This document shows, piece after piece, positions 12,345 to 25,302 of a DNA stretch of 64,000 nt. The notes under the pieces were generated by a model. That model saw only the letters and a program-made list of their open reading frames with translations. It was not told where the DNA came from and made no database searches. How positions within the stretch are numbered: the stretch's first letter is position 1; the number at the start of each line of letters is the position of its first letter. The stretch is from Terana coerulea (Eukaryota; Basidiomycota; Agaricomycetes; Polyporales; Phanerochaetaceae): contig JAKOGH010000743.1 in NCBI GenBank assembly GCA_024811115.1, forward strand, positions 62,001-126,000, given 5' to 3'. The position numbers and the translations under genes were made by a program.

Positions 12345-14503
12345 TCAAGGCCTACGATACCCAACGTCGGCGTCCCGAGAACGAGACGGGTGATAGTCCC
12401 GAGAGCCAGCACCACCCCGAGAAGGCGCAGAGCCGCCAGAGTAACCGTTGCTTGCGTAACTGCCAGAGCGATCGTTGTAAGGTGGACCGCCAGAACTAGA
12501 TGGGTAGGAAGCATACGCAGCGCCAGATCCGGATCGAGGAGGGGGGCTGTGAGAGCGACGTCTAGTCAAACAATCGAGTTAGTAAATGTAAGAGTCTTAA
12601 CTCTGTTTGACACTAACCGGTATCGAGATGCATCTGTCGCATTCGTCCTTGGCGGAGGATAATCAGCATAGCGGGAGGGCGGTGGTGACACTGGTCTGCC
12701 ACGATACTCTGAAGGTGGTGGCGCGTAATCACTAAAGGCAAATGTTTCAGAGACATGACAAAACTGATCTAAAAACAATCTCACCGTGGGGGCGGTCGTT
12801 CGTATTCCTCCCTTGCTCTTACAGGTGGAGGCCCCGGTGACCTTGCTCTTGCAGAAGGAGGCGGCGGTGGATATGCGGCGTACCTATCTGTAGCCGATGA
12901 CGGTCTTCTCTCATAGCGGTCGTAAAAGTCGCGAGGGGGCGGTGGAGGATAGCGAGCAGAATAACTAGGAGGAGGTACTTCAGGTTCAACGTAAGGGGCA
13001 GGTCGAGCTTCGTAACGTGAAGACGGAGGCGCCGCTCTCATCCTATAGTCGTCCATGTCCCTGGCAGAACGAGGAATAGGAGCTGGGTAATCGCGGTATT
13101 CACGCGGAGGTGGCGACGGTGGCCTTCTCACGTCGCGCGAAGGCGGAGGGGGATAGTCATAGCCATATCGAGGGTCCCTAGGTGGAGGGTAACGAGGATA
13201 ATCATACGGCGGATAGTCTCTAGGAGGGGGTGGAAGGTAATCCCGAGGTGGATGGATGCGGTCAATCAAAGGCGCGGAGCCATGGCGGGAGTCACTGTAG
13301 TTTAGTGAGAAAACTGAGCGATCTTATGCCATGGTATTGGCTGCACTCACACATTCATTGAGTTCGGGCATTCGCTGTGCCACAACACTTCGTCAATACA
13401 TGCGTTCCGAATGGGACATATTTCTTACCGTGCCCAGTGACCAGTCTGCCCGCATTTGAAGCAAGCGCCAGGGTCATTGCTGTATTTAGCAGTTCGGCCA
13501 CCACCATGTGAAAGCTCGACACGTATTTTGTTGCCCATAAAATACCCCTCATGGTACTTAGCAACACTTTCTTCTGCGGCCTGACGGTTTTCGAATTCCT
13601 AATATTCCAAGAGTCAGACATAAGAAATTAGGGAACCCACGGAAACACATACCACGAAGCCGTAACCAATTCTGATCATACGCGGATGAATGATTCAGCC
13701 CAACTCAACGTAATAGTAGTTTGCACTTACTTGAGCTCTATGTTGACAATGTCCCCGATTTTTCCAAAACAGCTTTCAAGATCCTCCTTGCGAGTGTGTT
13801 CAGGGAGGCCGCCGATATAGACCTTGTTGGGCTAGAAGAATGTCCGTGAGTACAAGACTCGAGCAAAACAAAAGCAAGTGGGAAGCGGGGCGGTAGCAGT
13901 GGTTTGTACACGTTGAACGAACGAAGCCAGCAGGATGAATAACATAGCAAGAGACAGAGCTCCTCCAGTCTAGTTGGAATGACGGCCTGCATGTAAGGGT
14001 GCATCCGCTTCTTGTTCACGTTTCATGCCACAGCAAATGAAGATGATGAGCAGATCGGCCGCCGCCAAAGCAGAGCCGAAGCGGGAAGGGAACAAGGCAG
14101 GAGATGCAGAGGATACACTGTGCACGTAGAGTTCATGCCGATTTTGCCAGCCAGCGAAGGACAGAGAGACAGGGGCTATAGTAGTCAGGGAGAAAGAGTT
14201 GACAAGCACCTTGATTTGCTTTTCGCCGCGCAGAGTATCATCTTGCTTGGAGGTAGTAACGGAGCTTTCCTCTGGCGGAACAGAGCCCGAGGGTTCTTGT
14301 TTGACAACAGGTGCAGCCTGTGGCCCACCGCGAGCTTGGTCGTCCTGATGCTGAGCGGCACCATTCGTCGCCGGAGGAGCGTCGGCAGAGCCTCCGTTGA
14401 TAGGAGGTGGACCAACGTTGGATGTTTGGGCTTCAGGACGGTTCCAGCTTTCTGGTTGCCGTTGTGAACTCGCGGTGTCCTGAGGGATGGGTGAGGCCGC
14501 CAT
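12345..14503 (-). CDS. RRM plus CCHC zinc-knuckle RNA-binding protein (SR-like)
   Basis: A nuclear RNA-binding protein resembling the SR splicing factors that pair one RRM with a zinc knuckle (9G8/RSZ type). The first exon begins MAASPIPQDTASS and is low-complexity and acidic. After an intron of about 370 bases (roughly 14208-13834) the RRM starts: RNP2 is VYIGGL in NKVYIGGLPEHTRKEDL (about 13830), and RNP1 is IGYGFVEFE across the exon junction near 13650-13600. The RRM ends GNKIRVELSHGG and is followed by the knuckle CFKCGQTGHWAREC, a C-x2-C-x4-H-x4-C motif split by an intron near 13430. The C-terminal third, 13270-12345, is dominated by arginine, aspartate, tyrosine and proline (RDYPPYDYPRYPPPRD-like repeats) with scattered SR and RS pairs rather than long RS runs, and ends DVGYRRP. 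It likely acts in splicing or mRNA maturation and could be an SRPK substrate; that link is inference. Confidence 0.85.
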
Positions 14504-14833
14504 GGCAGTCGAGACTTGAGAAACTCAACGCGCGGACAACCGACACAGAAATTTCGCATGGGGCTTCCAATCTCCGACCTAGTTCCGTCAGACTCAGACT
14601 CACACGTATTGAGCTCCGACTAAACGCTCTGATCTCCGTTTCCTATTTGGACGATTATGTACTCCGCCCAAATTTCTTTCCAGGCGCCTGCAGTGCGCAC
14701 AGACATGCTCTGCAAGCGGCTGCTACTTTACTTAACTCTACGAGCTTCAAGCTCAATCTCTCGACCTAAGCCATATCCCCACGGTGCTTCTCTTGAGTGA
14801 TACATACTACGCATCTGGGCCACATTTACTTGA
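14504..14833. other. Divergent promoter region of the RRM gene and ECM16
   Basis: About 330 bases between two divergent start codons of RNA-processing genes, so a shared promoter region is likely. No TATA box is obvious, as often for housekeeping genes. Confidence 0.45.
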
Positions 14834-17800
14834 ATGAATCAAACACGCGAACGTCGTAACGCTAAAGCCCGACAATCCACTGCAGGCTCACGGAAGAAGG
14901 GCAAGCGCAAGCCGGGCTCAAGCATCCTCAAGGAACCTGACTATGACCCAAATGCCGACGTCATCGTGCCCAAATCCGAGGAGCAGAAAGCGCAGGACCG
15001 TAAGGAAAGGCTGCGGCAAGAGGTGTGCGCGATGCATCTTGAGTTTTTACAGTGCATGCTCATGTAGCTCGTTCTTGCACAGTTAACTGCCCAATTGGAG
15101 TCAAAAGTCAATACCAAGAAAAAGAAAAGATTAGACAAATACATTGTACGTATTCCAGGCTATTATTCCACGTTCGCACTATCTCAATACCGTCCGCGAC
15201 TTATAGGAGAAGAAGCTAAAACAAGAAGAACGAGTTGAACTGTTTGAAAAGCTTTCGTCAGTAGCCCATTCCATCCCGTCGCTGATTCGTATTTACATTG
15301 CTCAAGAAAGAGTCAAGCGCAGCTTCCGACCGCCCTCCACCTGCAGTCGTCCGCTACCCTTGGTACAGGCAAGGCAGTTACGCACCGGGAGCGTATCGCG
15401 AAGGACGAGCACCATGAAGTCAGGCGCGTCATGGCCGGTACGGGCGGAGGCAAGAAGAAACGCAAACGGGACTCCCGGACATACCAAAGCGGTGCTTCGG
15501 ATAGCGAAGAACACTATGCCAGCGAGGACACTCCTATAGGCGAACCCTCGGCTTCCGCCGGGCAAGACCATGCATTCGGTGAAGAGCTGGGCAAGACGAG
15601 AGCGACTCCCGTCGTCATTGTCGACTCCGGTTTTTCGCCCGTGGAGGAGAAACCAGCATTGACCACCTCCTTCGTCGGTTCCGCTCTCAAGAGAGCACCG
15701 GATGGTTCGGCCATTGCGCTCCGGGTGGTCACGAGGAAACCGAAGGGCATGACGGTAACTATGCTCGACCTTCAAGCAACTCATTCGATTACTCATCAAA
15801 TTGTTACAGAATTTTTCGTCCTGGAAAGATGGATCTAGCAGAAAAAAGGATGCAGACGAGGAATCCAATGATTCATTCGACAGCTCCGATTCTGCATATG
15901 ACTCCGACTCTGGAGGTGAGCCTGACAGCGAGGCGGAGGGAGATGCAGATGCGGAGGAAGAAGGGTCAGACATTGGCTCGGATGCTGAGGAGTTAGAAGA
16001 GGAGGAGGTCGTTCCGCCACCTAAAAGAAGCTTGGCTTCAAAGACTGGGCCATGAAGCAACTCGGGACCGCAAAGGATACATGGCGCCTACAGAGGAACA
16101 TCCTCCGCCTACGCAGTCCATGCCCGAAATCGCTCCGCCGCCACCAAAGAGACAGAAGACAGAGCATTCAGGCCCAGCGGAGATGCGCGGTCCGCTGGGT
16201 AGAGATCTTGTGCTTCCTGCGACGTCTTTCACGAAGCATATGGAGCAGTCTGCCAAGGACGCGTCTCAGAGTCGCCGCAAGAAGGCCGTGGACGTTACAC
16301 GACCTCCTGAAGTTGAGGACGCACGACTGGGGCTTCCTATCGTCGCGGAAGAACAGCCGATCATGGAAGCTATCTTGCTGAACAGCGTCGTCATTATTTG
16401 CGGTGAGACTGGTAGCGGAAAGACCACTCAGGTACCTCAGTTTTTGTACGAAGCTGGATTCGGTTCGGTAGGAAGCGGTAAGTCCATTATTAGCATACAC
16501 ACTCCCAAGAGCTGCTGCTTAGTGTTTTAATTTCCTTCCCTAGATAACCCCGGTATGATTGGTGTTACCCAGCCGCGTCGTGTAGCCGCTATGTCTATGG
16601 CATCCCGCGTCGCCCAAGAACTTTCCCTCACCTCCTTGAAAGTTTCCTACCAAATTCGTTATGATGCTACTGTCTCTGCAGACACGTCGATCAAGTTCAT
16701 GACGGACGGCGTTTTACTCCGCGAACTCGCCACTGATTTCTTGCTGACGAAGTACTCGGTAATTATTATCGACGAAGCGCACGAGAGAAGTATGAACACC
16801 GACATACTTATTGGTGTCCTCAGCAGAGTGATTAAGCTGCGCGAGGAAATGTGGACTCAGAAGAAGGACGAGATCAAAGTACGCACCCCATCGTACAGTT
16901 CTAAAATATGCGGTTTAACCAAAAATCTTTTAGCCTCTTCGGCTGATCATCATGTCTGCCACGCTTCGCGTTTCCGACTTTGCTGAGAACACAGCGCTGT
17001 TCCCCACCCCACCTCCTATCATAAACGTCCCAGGCCGTACGCACCCGGTCACTGTGCATTTTAGCCGACGCACAGTATCCGACTACATTTCCGAAGCCAT
17101 CAAGAAAGCTAGCAAGATCCATGCACGGCTTCCGCCAGGAGGTATACTCATTTTCCTCACTGGCCAGAATGAGATCGCCGGTGCGTGCAAGAAGCTGGAA
17201 GGTCGATACGGTAAGAAGGCGTTGGAGGAGAAACGGCGACGAAGGACGGCAACCGCGGCTGCCCAGGGGCGGTTTGATGGAAAGGACGAAGAGAAGGCTT
17301 CCGTCGTGCCCGCGCAGGCCGACGTTGAGGCCGAGGATATGGAGCTCGGAGCTGAGCAGAAGGATCTGGCGCTCGACGTGGACGGAGATCCCGCCGATGT
17401 CGATATGGACGAAGATGCACTGGATAGTGACGACGACGAGAATAACAAGGAGCTGGGGATTGACACCAGAGGAGACCGAGGTGCCCATGCATATCGTGCC
17501 GTTGTACGCTCTCCTTCCGAGCGAGAAGCAGATGCAGGTGTTCAAGCCCCCGCCTGAAGGTCACCGGCTCGTTGTCGTCTCGACGAACGTGGCAGAAACG
17601 TCGCTCACCATTCCCGGAATCCGCTACGTAGTTGATTGCGGTCGCGCGAAAGAGGTACGCGCACCTTCTCTCTTATGGTGCATCTTAACTTACGTGGGGT
17701 ACAGCGACGCTACGACATGGAAAATGGCATCCAAGCTTTCCAAGTTAGCTGGACCTCGAAGGCCTCCGCTGCCCAGCGTGCTGGTCGTGCAGGACGTACC

Positions 17801-19172
17801 GGACCGGGCCACTGCTACCGACTCTATTCCTCCGCACTCTACGAGACCTACTTCGACCAGTTCTCCCAGCCAGAGATCCTCCGCATGCCAATCGAAGGCG
17901 TCGTTCTCCAGATGAAGAGCATGCACATCGATGCAGTCGTCAACTTCCCCTTCCCTACTCCTCCAGACAGGTCAAGCTTGCGCAAAGCAGAGAAGGTCCT
18001 CACCCACCTGGCTGCGCTCACACCAGCAGAGACAACCGCTGTGGTTGGCGGGAAAATTACCGATGTAGGCAGGACGATGAGCTTGTTCCCGCTGTCACCG
18101 CGGTTTTCAAGGATGCTGGTCAGTGGTAGGCAGCATGGCTGTCTACCGTATGTTATCGCGATCGTGTCTGCGTTGAGCGTAGGTGATCCGTTCCTCAGAG
18201 AGGAGGCTTTAGGAAACGAGGATGACAGCTCAGATGACGAGGACGACGAGATGTCCCACATCCGAAGCGAGGCTGTCAGGGCGAAGGAAGCACGTCGGTT
18301 GCGTCGAAAAGCTTTTTTCGAGTCGCAAGCAGTACGTGCTTATCTTCATCTCCGTAAACTGCTCACTCAAAAATACCAATACAGATTCATGCCTCGTTGG
18401 GGGATCATGCCAGCGACATCTTCCGGATATTGTCCGTCGTTGGTGCATACGAGTATTCCGGAGGGGGTCATAAGTTCTGTGCAGATCACTTCGTCAGGCC
18501 TAAGGTATGTGCTAACCTTTGCCGTTGGTAGAGCGGGCCGCTCACATATCCGTAGGCTATGGAAGAAATGCACAAGCTCCGTGCGCAGATCAGCAGCATC
18601 GTGCAAACCAACTTCCCTGATGCAGACGCCGGATTCGTTGCCAACCTGAAACCACCGAGTGCTCTTCAGGTACCAGAATCGGCTTACTAGCGGCAATACG
18701 GTTACTGACTGCCTGATATAGCTCAAAGTCCTGCGACAGCTCATCACGGCCGGCTTCATTGACCAGGTTGCTATCCGGAAAGACAAGGCGGAAAAGGATG
18801 CGGCGTCTGGTGAACAATACACGACCGCACGAGGAGTACCCTACCGAGCTGTGGGCATTGATGAGGACGTCTTCATCCACCCGTCATCGGTGCTGGCACA
18901 CGGACCACCGCCAGAATTTGTTGTTTTTCTAGAGGTCGTCCGCACCTCAAAAGTTTGGGTAAAAGGTGAGCGTAGCAATGGACGTGCGTCGGAAGTGGCT
19001 GCTGATTGTTGTCGCAGGTCTGACGGTCGTGAACCCTGCGTGGCTGTCACATTTGGGCAAGACACTGTGCACGTTCTCCAAACCCATAAAGACGAAGGAA
19101 GGCGTGTCTATGGTTATTCCGCATTTTGGACCGGCCGGATGGGAGCTTCCTGCCGTAAAGGAGAGCACATAG
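14834..19172 (+). CDS. ECM16: DEAH-box RNA helicase Ecm16/Dhr1 (DHX37)
   Basis: A nucleolar DEAH helicase that releases U3 snoRNA during 18S rRNA and small-subunit maturation. The N-terminus is [14 protein letters not shown] with a basic nucleolar-type stretch. Short introns follow at about 15022, 15147, 15755 and 16483. An acidic linker (15840-16010) leads to [11 protein letters not shown]. The helicase core shows motif [11 protein letters not shown] (16402), TQPRR (16564), motif II DEAHER (16768), motif III SAT (16953), then [16 protein letters not shown] [13 protein letters not shown] (17580) and [12 protein letters not shown] (17773). HA2 and OB-fold parts run to [14 protein letters not shown] and the end at 19172. 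A lysine/glutamate-rich insert (17220-17450) between motifs III and IV is usual for this family. The correct frame needs three single-base corrections: a missing base near 16034 and near 16073 (to join KRSL to GFKDW and AKGYMAP) and an extra base near 17460 (to join ELGID to [10 protein letters not shown]). Because the gene is essential I regard these as sequence errors. Confidence 0.92.
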
Positions 19173-19316
19173 GCCTTCTGCGCTCTTCCGATTTGCCGTC
19201 TGTCGTTGCTATGTTTCTTTTCTTGTCGTGTCACCCGGCTTGCAGTAAGTACTTGTGTTCGAAGACGCTGAAAGTTTGTGCATCAGTATAGCACTGCGTA
19301 AGAACATCTTACTATT

Positions 19317-19395
19317 GGCGCTATAGTGTAGTGGTTATCACTTGGGATTCTGATACTGTGTTCCCAAAACCCAGGTTCGAGCCCTGGTAGCGCCT
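19317..19395 (+). tRNA. tRNA-Gln (anticodon CUG) with 7-nt intron
   Basis: The acceptor halves GGCGCTA and TAGCGCC pair perfectly. The anticodon arm is TGGGA, TT, CTG, A, then TTCCCA after removing a 7-base intron (TACTGTG) placed directly 3' of position 37, the canonical tRNA intron site. The T-arm has GGTTCGAGCC as B box and the D-arm has TAGTGTAGTGG as A box. The CTG anticodon reads CAG, hence glutamine. The mature sequence is identical to the minus-strand copy at 62442-62520; only the intron differs. Confidence 0.92.
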
Positions 19396-20785
19396 TGATA
19401 TGTGTTCTATGTAGTTTTATTGTTATTATACTGTTTTTTGACAGATTCGTTAGTAGTCACATAACTGCTCAACTCACGAGTCACTGTGCAGTGTGCGGCG
19501 TACGCCGTTCAGCCGCCGGCGGGGAATGGGGCCAATTGAAGGCTTGTAAAATAGAGATGTGGCGAGGATAAAGGAGTCAGCATTAGATCCGTCACCAGCT
19601 TACGTGGTAAGAAGAGGAGGGACGTACCAGCGGGAGAGTCACCGGCCCTGGTCACTGTTTTGTGCCAGGGCGGCTGGTTAACGTTCGAGCCTAAGTAAGC
19701 ATTAGTGTGTATGCTGCATCCCGTGTAAGCCTCGAGGGCGCATTCATAACCCTGAGGCCGTATAAAACATCTAGAGCTAACTCAGCAGCATAATGATTAT
19801 GTGCTCACAGACGTGCGTCGAAGCAGTGGTATTTCCGCAATATCTCAGGATCCCATTCAAAGCGCCACACATCCATGTACTTTAGTACATTGGCCGGGCA
19901 TGCGGCTATCATCTTGTATGGCTGTGCCGGTTAATTAAATGATACGAAGTGCTTTTGTCATCGAAACTAGCGTGATCAGGAAGACAGCGTGATACATGCG
20001 TGGCTACGTGAGGAGGGTCATGGAGGTCTATTGAAGGGGTGGTAGTAGTATATCGGGGTAGTGTAACGCAGCATGGGACCAAGCAGGGGGAGCGGGAGGG
20101 GAAGGAGGTGACACAGTGGGATGCAGGAGGGGCAGCATGAAAGGCAAGACATGAGAAAAAATACAAAGGGATAGTCTATGATCTAAAGGCCCGGACTGTA
20201 CAGGTACGATTAAAGCGCCGTAGGCTACGATAAATACGGCAAAAACAAAAACAACAGACGGCCCCAACGGCCCCTGGATGCCCCAACTAAAACAAGATGC
20301 ATGGTGTGAAGGAAGCAGAACGATGCGTTGCGATACAACAGTTGCGTGCGAGGCGGAAGCGTGATGTGCGTGGACAAGACGATGACGAGGATGCGTGCGA
20401 GGAAGACGTGGGAGGGAAACATTATGGCGAGCAGCGTCCGTGATCAAGCTCGCCCGGGTATCGACGTGCTGGGGGTTGTGTGACAGGGCGGGTCGGCGAG
20501 AGCACCAACGGTCGCCAGCCGGTGACGGGGTCGGCGCCTCGCGGGGGACAGGCAGGTCAGCAGGTGCGGCGGATGGCGCAGGCGCCAGCCGCAAACACCC
20601 TGCATCACCTCATCATACAAGAAGAGACGGCAGTTGCGGAGTCGGGGCTCGAGACGACGACACTTCGCTTGCGACCGCCACGCCACTCCGACGCACGAGT
20701 GCGCCATTCCGCGCCGCGAGGCTGCAGGGGTTGTGCGCGGTAGAGAGGCCGATGGCACTTGCTCTGCACACTCGCGAGCGGGCAC
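19396..20785. other. Intergenic stretch downstream of tRNA-Gln and SRPK
   Basis: About 1.4 kb without a recognised protein gene. The right half should contain the 3' untranslated region of the minus-strand SRPK gene. At 19641-19673 there is a GC-rich hairpin whose arms contain CCCTGG and CCAGGG with CAC/GTG above them and a short T-rich loop. I cannot assign it to a known non-coding RNA. Open frames between 20028 and 20600 look like random low-complexity reading. Confidence 0.45.
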
Positions 20786-23760
20786 TCACCACGTCTCGGA
20801 CCCCTGCAGCTCGGCGTCGAGGTCAACGGCGAGCCACGGGTGGTCGACGAGGTCCCGCGCGTGCGCCCGCGCGGTGTGGTCGACGGCGAGCATCGGCAGC
20901 AAGAACTCGCAGAGCGCGGCCGCCTCCCCCTTCTTCCAGCTGTACTTCTCGGTCATGACCCGCTGCAGCGGCCACGGCTTCAGGTTGCGGATGTAGCGGA
21001 GGTTGCCTGGGAAAACGGAAAAAACGTTCGTGGTCAGTACTCTGTCTTTCCCGCCAGTCTATTTTCCGCCTGCTGCGCGGACGGGCCTGCATCAGGCGTC
21101 TCGCTGAAAGGAGGCATAAAGCCCGTATGGGCGCTCCATCGCGGTGGCGACCCAAAGCCTAGGCCCACGTTTGCGCGCACCACAAACAGAACAAGCATCA
21201 CAGCCCAGTATACAAAAGCAGCGCAGCCAACAGATGGAAAAATGGGCGAACGCAAAACACTCACCATTGCTGTCGAAGATCTCTCTGCTGTAGCGACCAC
21301 CCCAGAGCACCTTCTCTGGCCACGCCCCGAGCAGCTCCATGATCTGCGCGCAGTGGTCGTCGTCCTTGCCGAACAGCTCGCCCTGGCTCTGCGGGTCGAA
21401 CAGGTACTCGGCGGTCAGCAGCTCGAAGACGACGCAGGCGAGCGACCAGACGTCGGCGGTGGCGCCCCAGTCGTTGCGGCCTGTGATCGCTTCAGGCGAG
21501 CGGTACTGACGGGTTTGGATGTCCTCAGTGTAGTGACGATGGAGGGGCGTCGCGTTGCCAAGGTCGGCGATCTTTATTGAGATGGGCGCTGCGGGATCAG
21601 TTATAGAGGGGTTGGGCGAAGAGGACGACGACAGGGACGGTGAGACGGGTGTGGGAGACGAGGAGAGCGGGAGGTCAACGCTAGGGGCGGTGAGCGGCGA
21701 AGAAACATTGGTAGGTGACGGGAAATGAGTAGAACAATACGGCCTGTGACGATGCAAATCTGGAGGTGCAGTCTGCGATAGGAGTGAGGGTCCAGCAGCC
21801 GGTGGGTTAAGTCTACTCTTAGACAAGCCCTTCTCACTATCACCTCCTTCCACCCTGCGCCCGCTCTCTTCCAACTCCGCGCCACCGTCAAAGATACAGG
21901 TGCACGTCGCCTCTTGGATCTCCTTCGCCACCTGCGAACCGCCCACCTTGCCCTTCTCGCCGTCGGCCACCGCCTTCGCCTTCCCTTTGCCCTTGACATC
22001 GCCGCCGTTCATCATCAACTTGTCGAACGCGCCGCGCACGCTGTCAAACGACGATGGCGGAGTGTCGACACTCGCTACGACGCTGCATGAGATGGCCATA
22101 CTTGAAGGGCCGCTCGACAAGTCGGAGAGCGTGGACTCTGCGCTGAGCTGCTTGCCCAATTCGGTCTTGCGCTGCGTGCCCAATGGCGAGCTCATCGCGC
22201 TGCTAGTCTTGCTCCCCTCCGCCTTCAGCCGGGTCAGTCCCTGGAACAAACTCCGAGAGCTCCACGAGGAACTGCTACTCGGGCTGACAAGTGGCTGGCT
22301 GTCGAAGATCTGCACCTGGCGGACATGTTGCGGCAGCGATGTGTTAACGGAGAGGGTGCGCTTGGGGATAGCGACACCGGAACGGTTAGGTGGTTTCGGT
22401 GGGACGCCGACTTTGCGGGAGGTGGGAGTTGGGGAGGTGGAAAGCTGGGCGGCAATATGGGATTCCACGTTGGGTATAGAAATCACTGCGAATGGTGAGT
22501 CAGCAAGAGCGCGAAGAGTATGACAGGATACCAAATACCACTTACTGATGTTCTCAGGCTTGATGTCGGTGTGTACAAGCTCACACTCGTCATGCAAATA
22601 CTGCAAGCCTAGGAGAACTTGTTTGGTGATGACCTTCACGAGCGGGACGGGCACGCCTGTTGCCTTGTGCCTCTCGATAAGCGCCAACAAATTCTCGCCA
22701 AGCGGTTCGAAGACGATGCAAATATGGACGTCGGGGTTCGTCGCGTTGGCCTGGGAAATAGAACCGTGGGCGAGGGACGGTTGGAGTGCAGGTGAGTGCG
22801 TGAATGAGTCGAGGAACGACACGATGTGGTTCCTGCCTCGATGATCCGGGGTTGGCAGCCATGACCTGTCGGAGGAGCTTGATCTCATCCCGAGCGGTTT
22901 CGGCGTACCGACCAGCAGACTTGACGACCTTGAGAGCGGAATGGCGGTTCTCCCTACGGAAGAAGACGTTGTCAGCATGCTTCGAATTTCTGCATGTCAG
23001 GTGCAAGGGCAACACGTCTCGGCTACCGGAACCCGTCCCGGAGATTATCGCAGTTGAGCCTGACCTACACCGCACACACGAAGATGCGGGTGTAGAGCAG
23101 ACTCAGCAGGTCGTCGGGTTAGACGACGACGCCACCAAAGGAGCGTTTGAGGAGGCGCGACGTGGCGACGCGGCCTCGTCAACCGCCCTAGTGGTGGCAA
23201 CACTTGCTCTTCTTGCGCAATGCCCCAACTCCAATGAAGAGGAGGCCGTGTCTTGGAGCTTCTCTGACAGGCGTAGGGGACCTGCGACCTTTCGCTGGCG
23301 ACACTATCAGTGGCTGGGGCGTTTTTCGTGCGGCGAAGAAGTAGGCGAATGGAGCCGAGGACGAGCTCGGGAGAGAGGCGAGAAGAAATAGAGACACTCA
23401 CTGTTGGTCCTTGACAAGCCATACAGTCGAAAAGTGACCCCATCTGGTCGTGTGATGCAGTCAGCGCCGTGAAGGGGTGAAGAAAGGTGAAGTCCGTGGT
23501 GTTTCTCGACAGATGGCAGTGCTGCCCGTCCTGGAATCACCACAAGACATTCAGGTGTGTTTCACTCACCCTAATTTCCGCATGGCGGTATATCTGCCAT
23601 CTTTGAAGGAGTCGCGTAGCTTGACTTGGAGGTATCCGCCGTGGTTGTAATCTGCAGGCGACTCTTCGTCTCGCGAGTGCTGCTCGGGGACGGGGAGGAT
23701 CTTGGGACCTTCTGGGGTGACGACGTACTCGTATTTTGCGCAGGGTTGTTTCGGTGCCAT
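20786..23760 (-). CDS. SRPK-family protein kinase (Sky1/Dsk1 type)
   Basis: A serine/threonine kinase of the SR-protein kinase family, which phosphorylates RS-rich splicing and mRNA-export factors. MAPKQPCAKYEYV starts at 23760; an in-frame ATG at 23865 would add 35 residues. The family signature YNHGGYLQVKLRDSFKDGRYTAMRKLG leads into GHFSTVWLVKDQ (about 23420), the lysine strand HSALKVVKSA, the catalytic loop HTDIKPEN (about 22570) and, after a long spacer, IKIADLGNATPLHRHYTEDIQTRQYRSPEAI split by no intron (about 21590-21500). DLG instead of DFG and the HYTEDIQTRQYRSPE activation segment are diagnostic. The spacer between kinase lobes, about 290 residues and rich in Ser, Pro and Lys (22460-21600), is the SRPK insert. 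The last exon ends DHPWLAVDLDAELQGSETW; the stop at 20786-20788 overlaps a TG|GTGAGT donor-like sequence, so a further exon is possible. An extra C near 22850 breaks the frame between AANP and DHRGRNHIVSF. Confidence 0.9.
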
Positions 23761-23865
23761 GTAACGTTGGTGGTGGTTGAAAGGAAAGTGTGGAGGGTCT
23801 GGCCAGGCAAGGAACGACGACGGGAGTCCAGCGCGGAAGACAAGGGACCGAGTGAGGTCCATCAC

Positions 23866-25302
23866 GGCCCATTTTTCCGCTATCGGAATGTCACACGTTA
23901 CGCTTGCGCTCCCTTATCGCAGCCAATGCGCGCGCGCCGATTAGCGCGTGACCCGCCGTCACGTCTCTGTCATCGGCGGATCCCGCAGGCGGCTGCGGAA
24001 TCACATGTCACGGCCGTGACCGCGCTGGGCAGCTCGTCCGCGATATTCTATGTCCATTAGCCCCTTTAGGCAGGTCAGTATCTGTACAGTTCCAAGCCCT
24101 CTCGAGGCTCGCACCAGCCCCGCCTCAGACGCCTCCAGTCGGGCACACAGCGGCAGCGCTCTATGGTGACTATGGTGAGCCCAGACGAGTCTGTAACTAC
24201 TTGCGATGCTGCAGCGCATTATTTTCGCCCGCACAGTGCGTACTCGTGCCAGCGAAGGAGACTCAGGCGGGTCCTGTTCCTCCCGACGGAGTCCCTCCGT
24301 ACATCTCAGGCAAGGTCCACGGTGTGCGTTCAGGCTGAAAATGAAGGAGCTACGCAGTGACATCATGCACTGCGCAGCACCTTCTTCTAGTGCGATCGTC
24401 CGAGATACAGTGCATACGTTCGGAGGCACTACTAGTGCTAGGAATTCGAAGATGGAGAGTGCGCTCATCTCCACATCCAACACATGGAACTCCAGGGCCA
24501 AGCACCCCGGTGTCTATAGGGAATACTATTCGCCAGCTTCCAGTTTCCTCAAGCTCCAAAAGCGCCCTGGTAATATCCCCAATAATGTACATGGTGTAGA
24601 CGGCACATGCGACGTAGAGGCGGCCAGACAGCTCAAGAACCGCTACCGCCGTGCCCGACATTCGAAAGCGCTCCAGGCGAAAAGCTGCGATTCCATGGGA
24701 ATGACACGGAACTGTGCCAGCAGATGTGACATAACAGCGTAGGTCTACGTACCACGTCCGGCATCGCGACTCCGTCTGACTGAGCCTCCGACACACATGC
24801 TCTGCGAAGCAGTGTTGGGTTTGCTAACCGTGAGAGGCCGTGAAATTGACCTATGCTCCAGAAGGAATGCAGAGTCTTGAAGCTCAAATCTTATATTCTG
24901 CTGTTGTGCCATGCCCTCATGGTAGTCGTTTGCTCCGACGAAGTCCCCGTCCGCCCTTCTCCCTATTTGGGCATGTGGCGGGCTGTGCACTCACCCCTGA
25001 ATGATATTCATTGATGGCGAGATGTGCGTCTATCGGGTGAGTACCCGATGTGATCGAGCAACCAGATCCCGTTTCCCACGTTTGTGGCGGGTTCCTCGGC
25101 CGGAACGGCAATTGCCTAATTCTCGCTTGTCTCTCGCGACGCTGCTCAGGTGTCCGAGACATGCCCCAGCCGCCCTGGATCTCTGCCATCAGCCACCACG
25201 AGCGGCATCGCTCTCACCATCGCCCACCACGACGTCGACAACCCTTCTAGCTACCTTCGCTGTGGCCTCGCAGCGTTAACGACCTGAGGCCAAGAGACCG
25301 TC
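23866..25302. other. Intergenic or unrecognised region
   Basis: About 1.4 kb between the divergent SRPK and STE20-type kinase genes. The minus strand between 25190 and 24000 has several open segments, one with a hydrophobic run LYVACAVYTMYIIGDI near 24620-24575, and the plus strand has a 178-codon open frame at 24206. None gives a continuous spliced product that I recognise. It may contain an orphan membrane-protein gene or its remnant, or only promoters. Confidence 0.35.

Noticed and set aside
20028..20594. Minus-strand frame of 188 codons downstream of SRPK
   Set aside because: Low-complexity His/Pro/Ser reading with no splice logic or known domain; better explained as a 3' untranslated region.
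12345..23760. Functional gene pair of SR-like protein and SRPK kinase
   Set aside because: A kinase-substrate relation is plausible, but the genes are 6 kb apart with ECM16 between them and on separate promoters; proximity in a dense fungal genome is not evidence.
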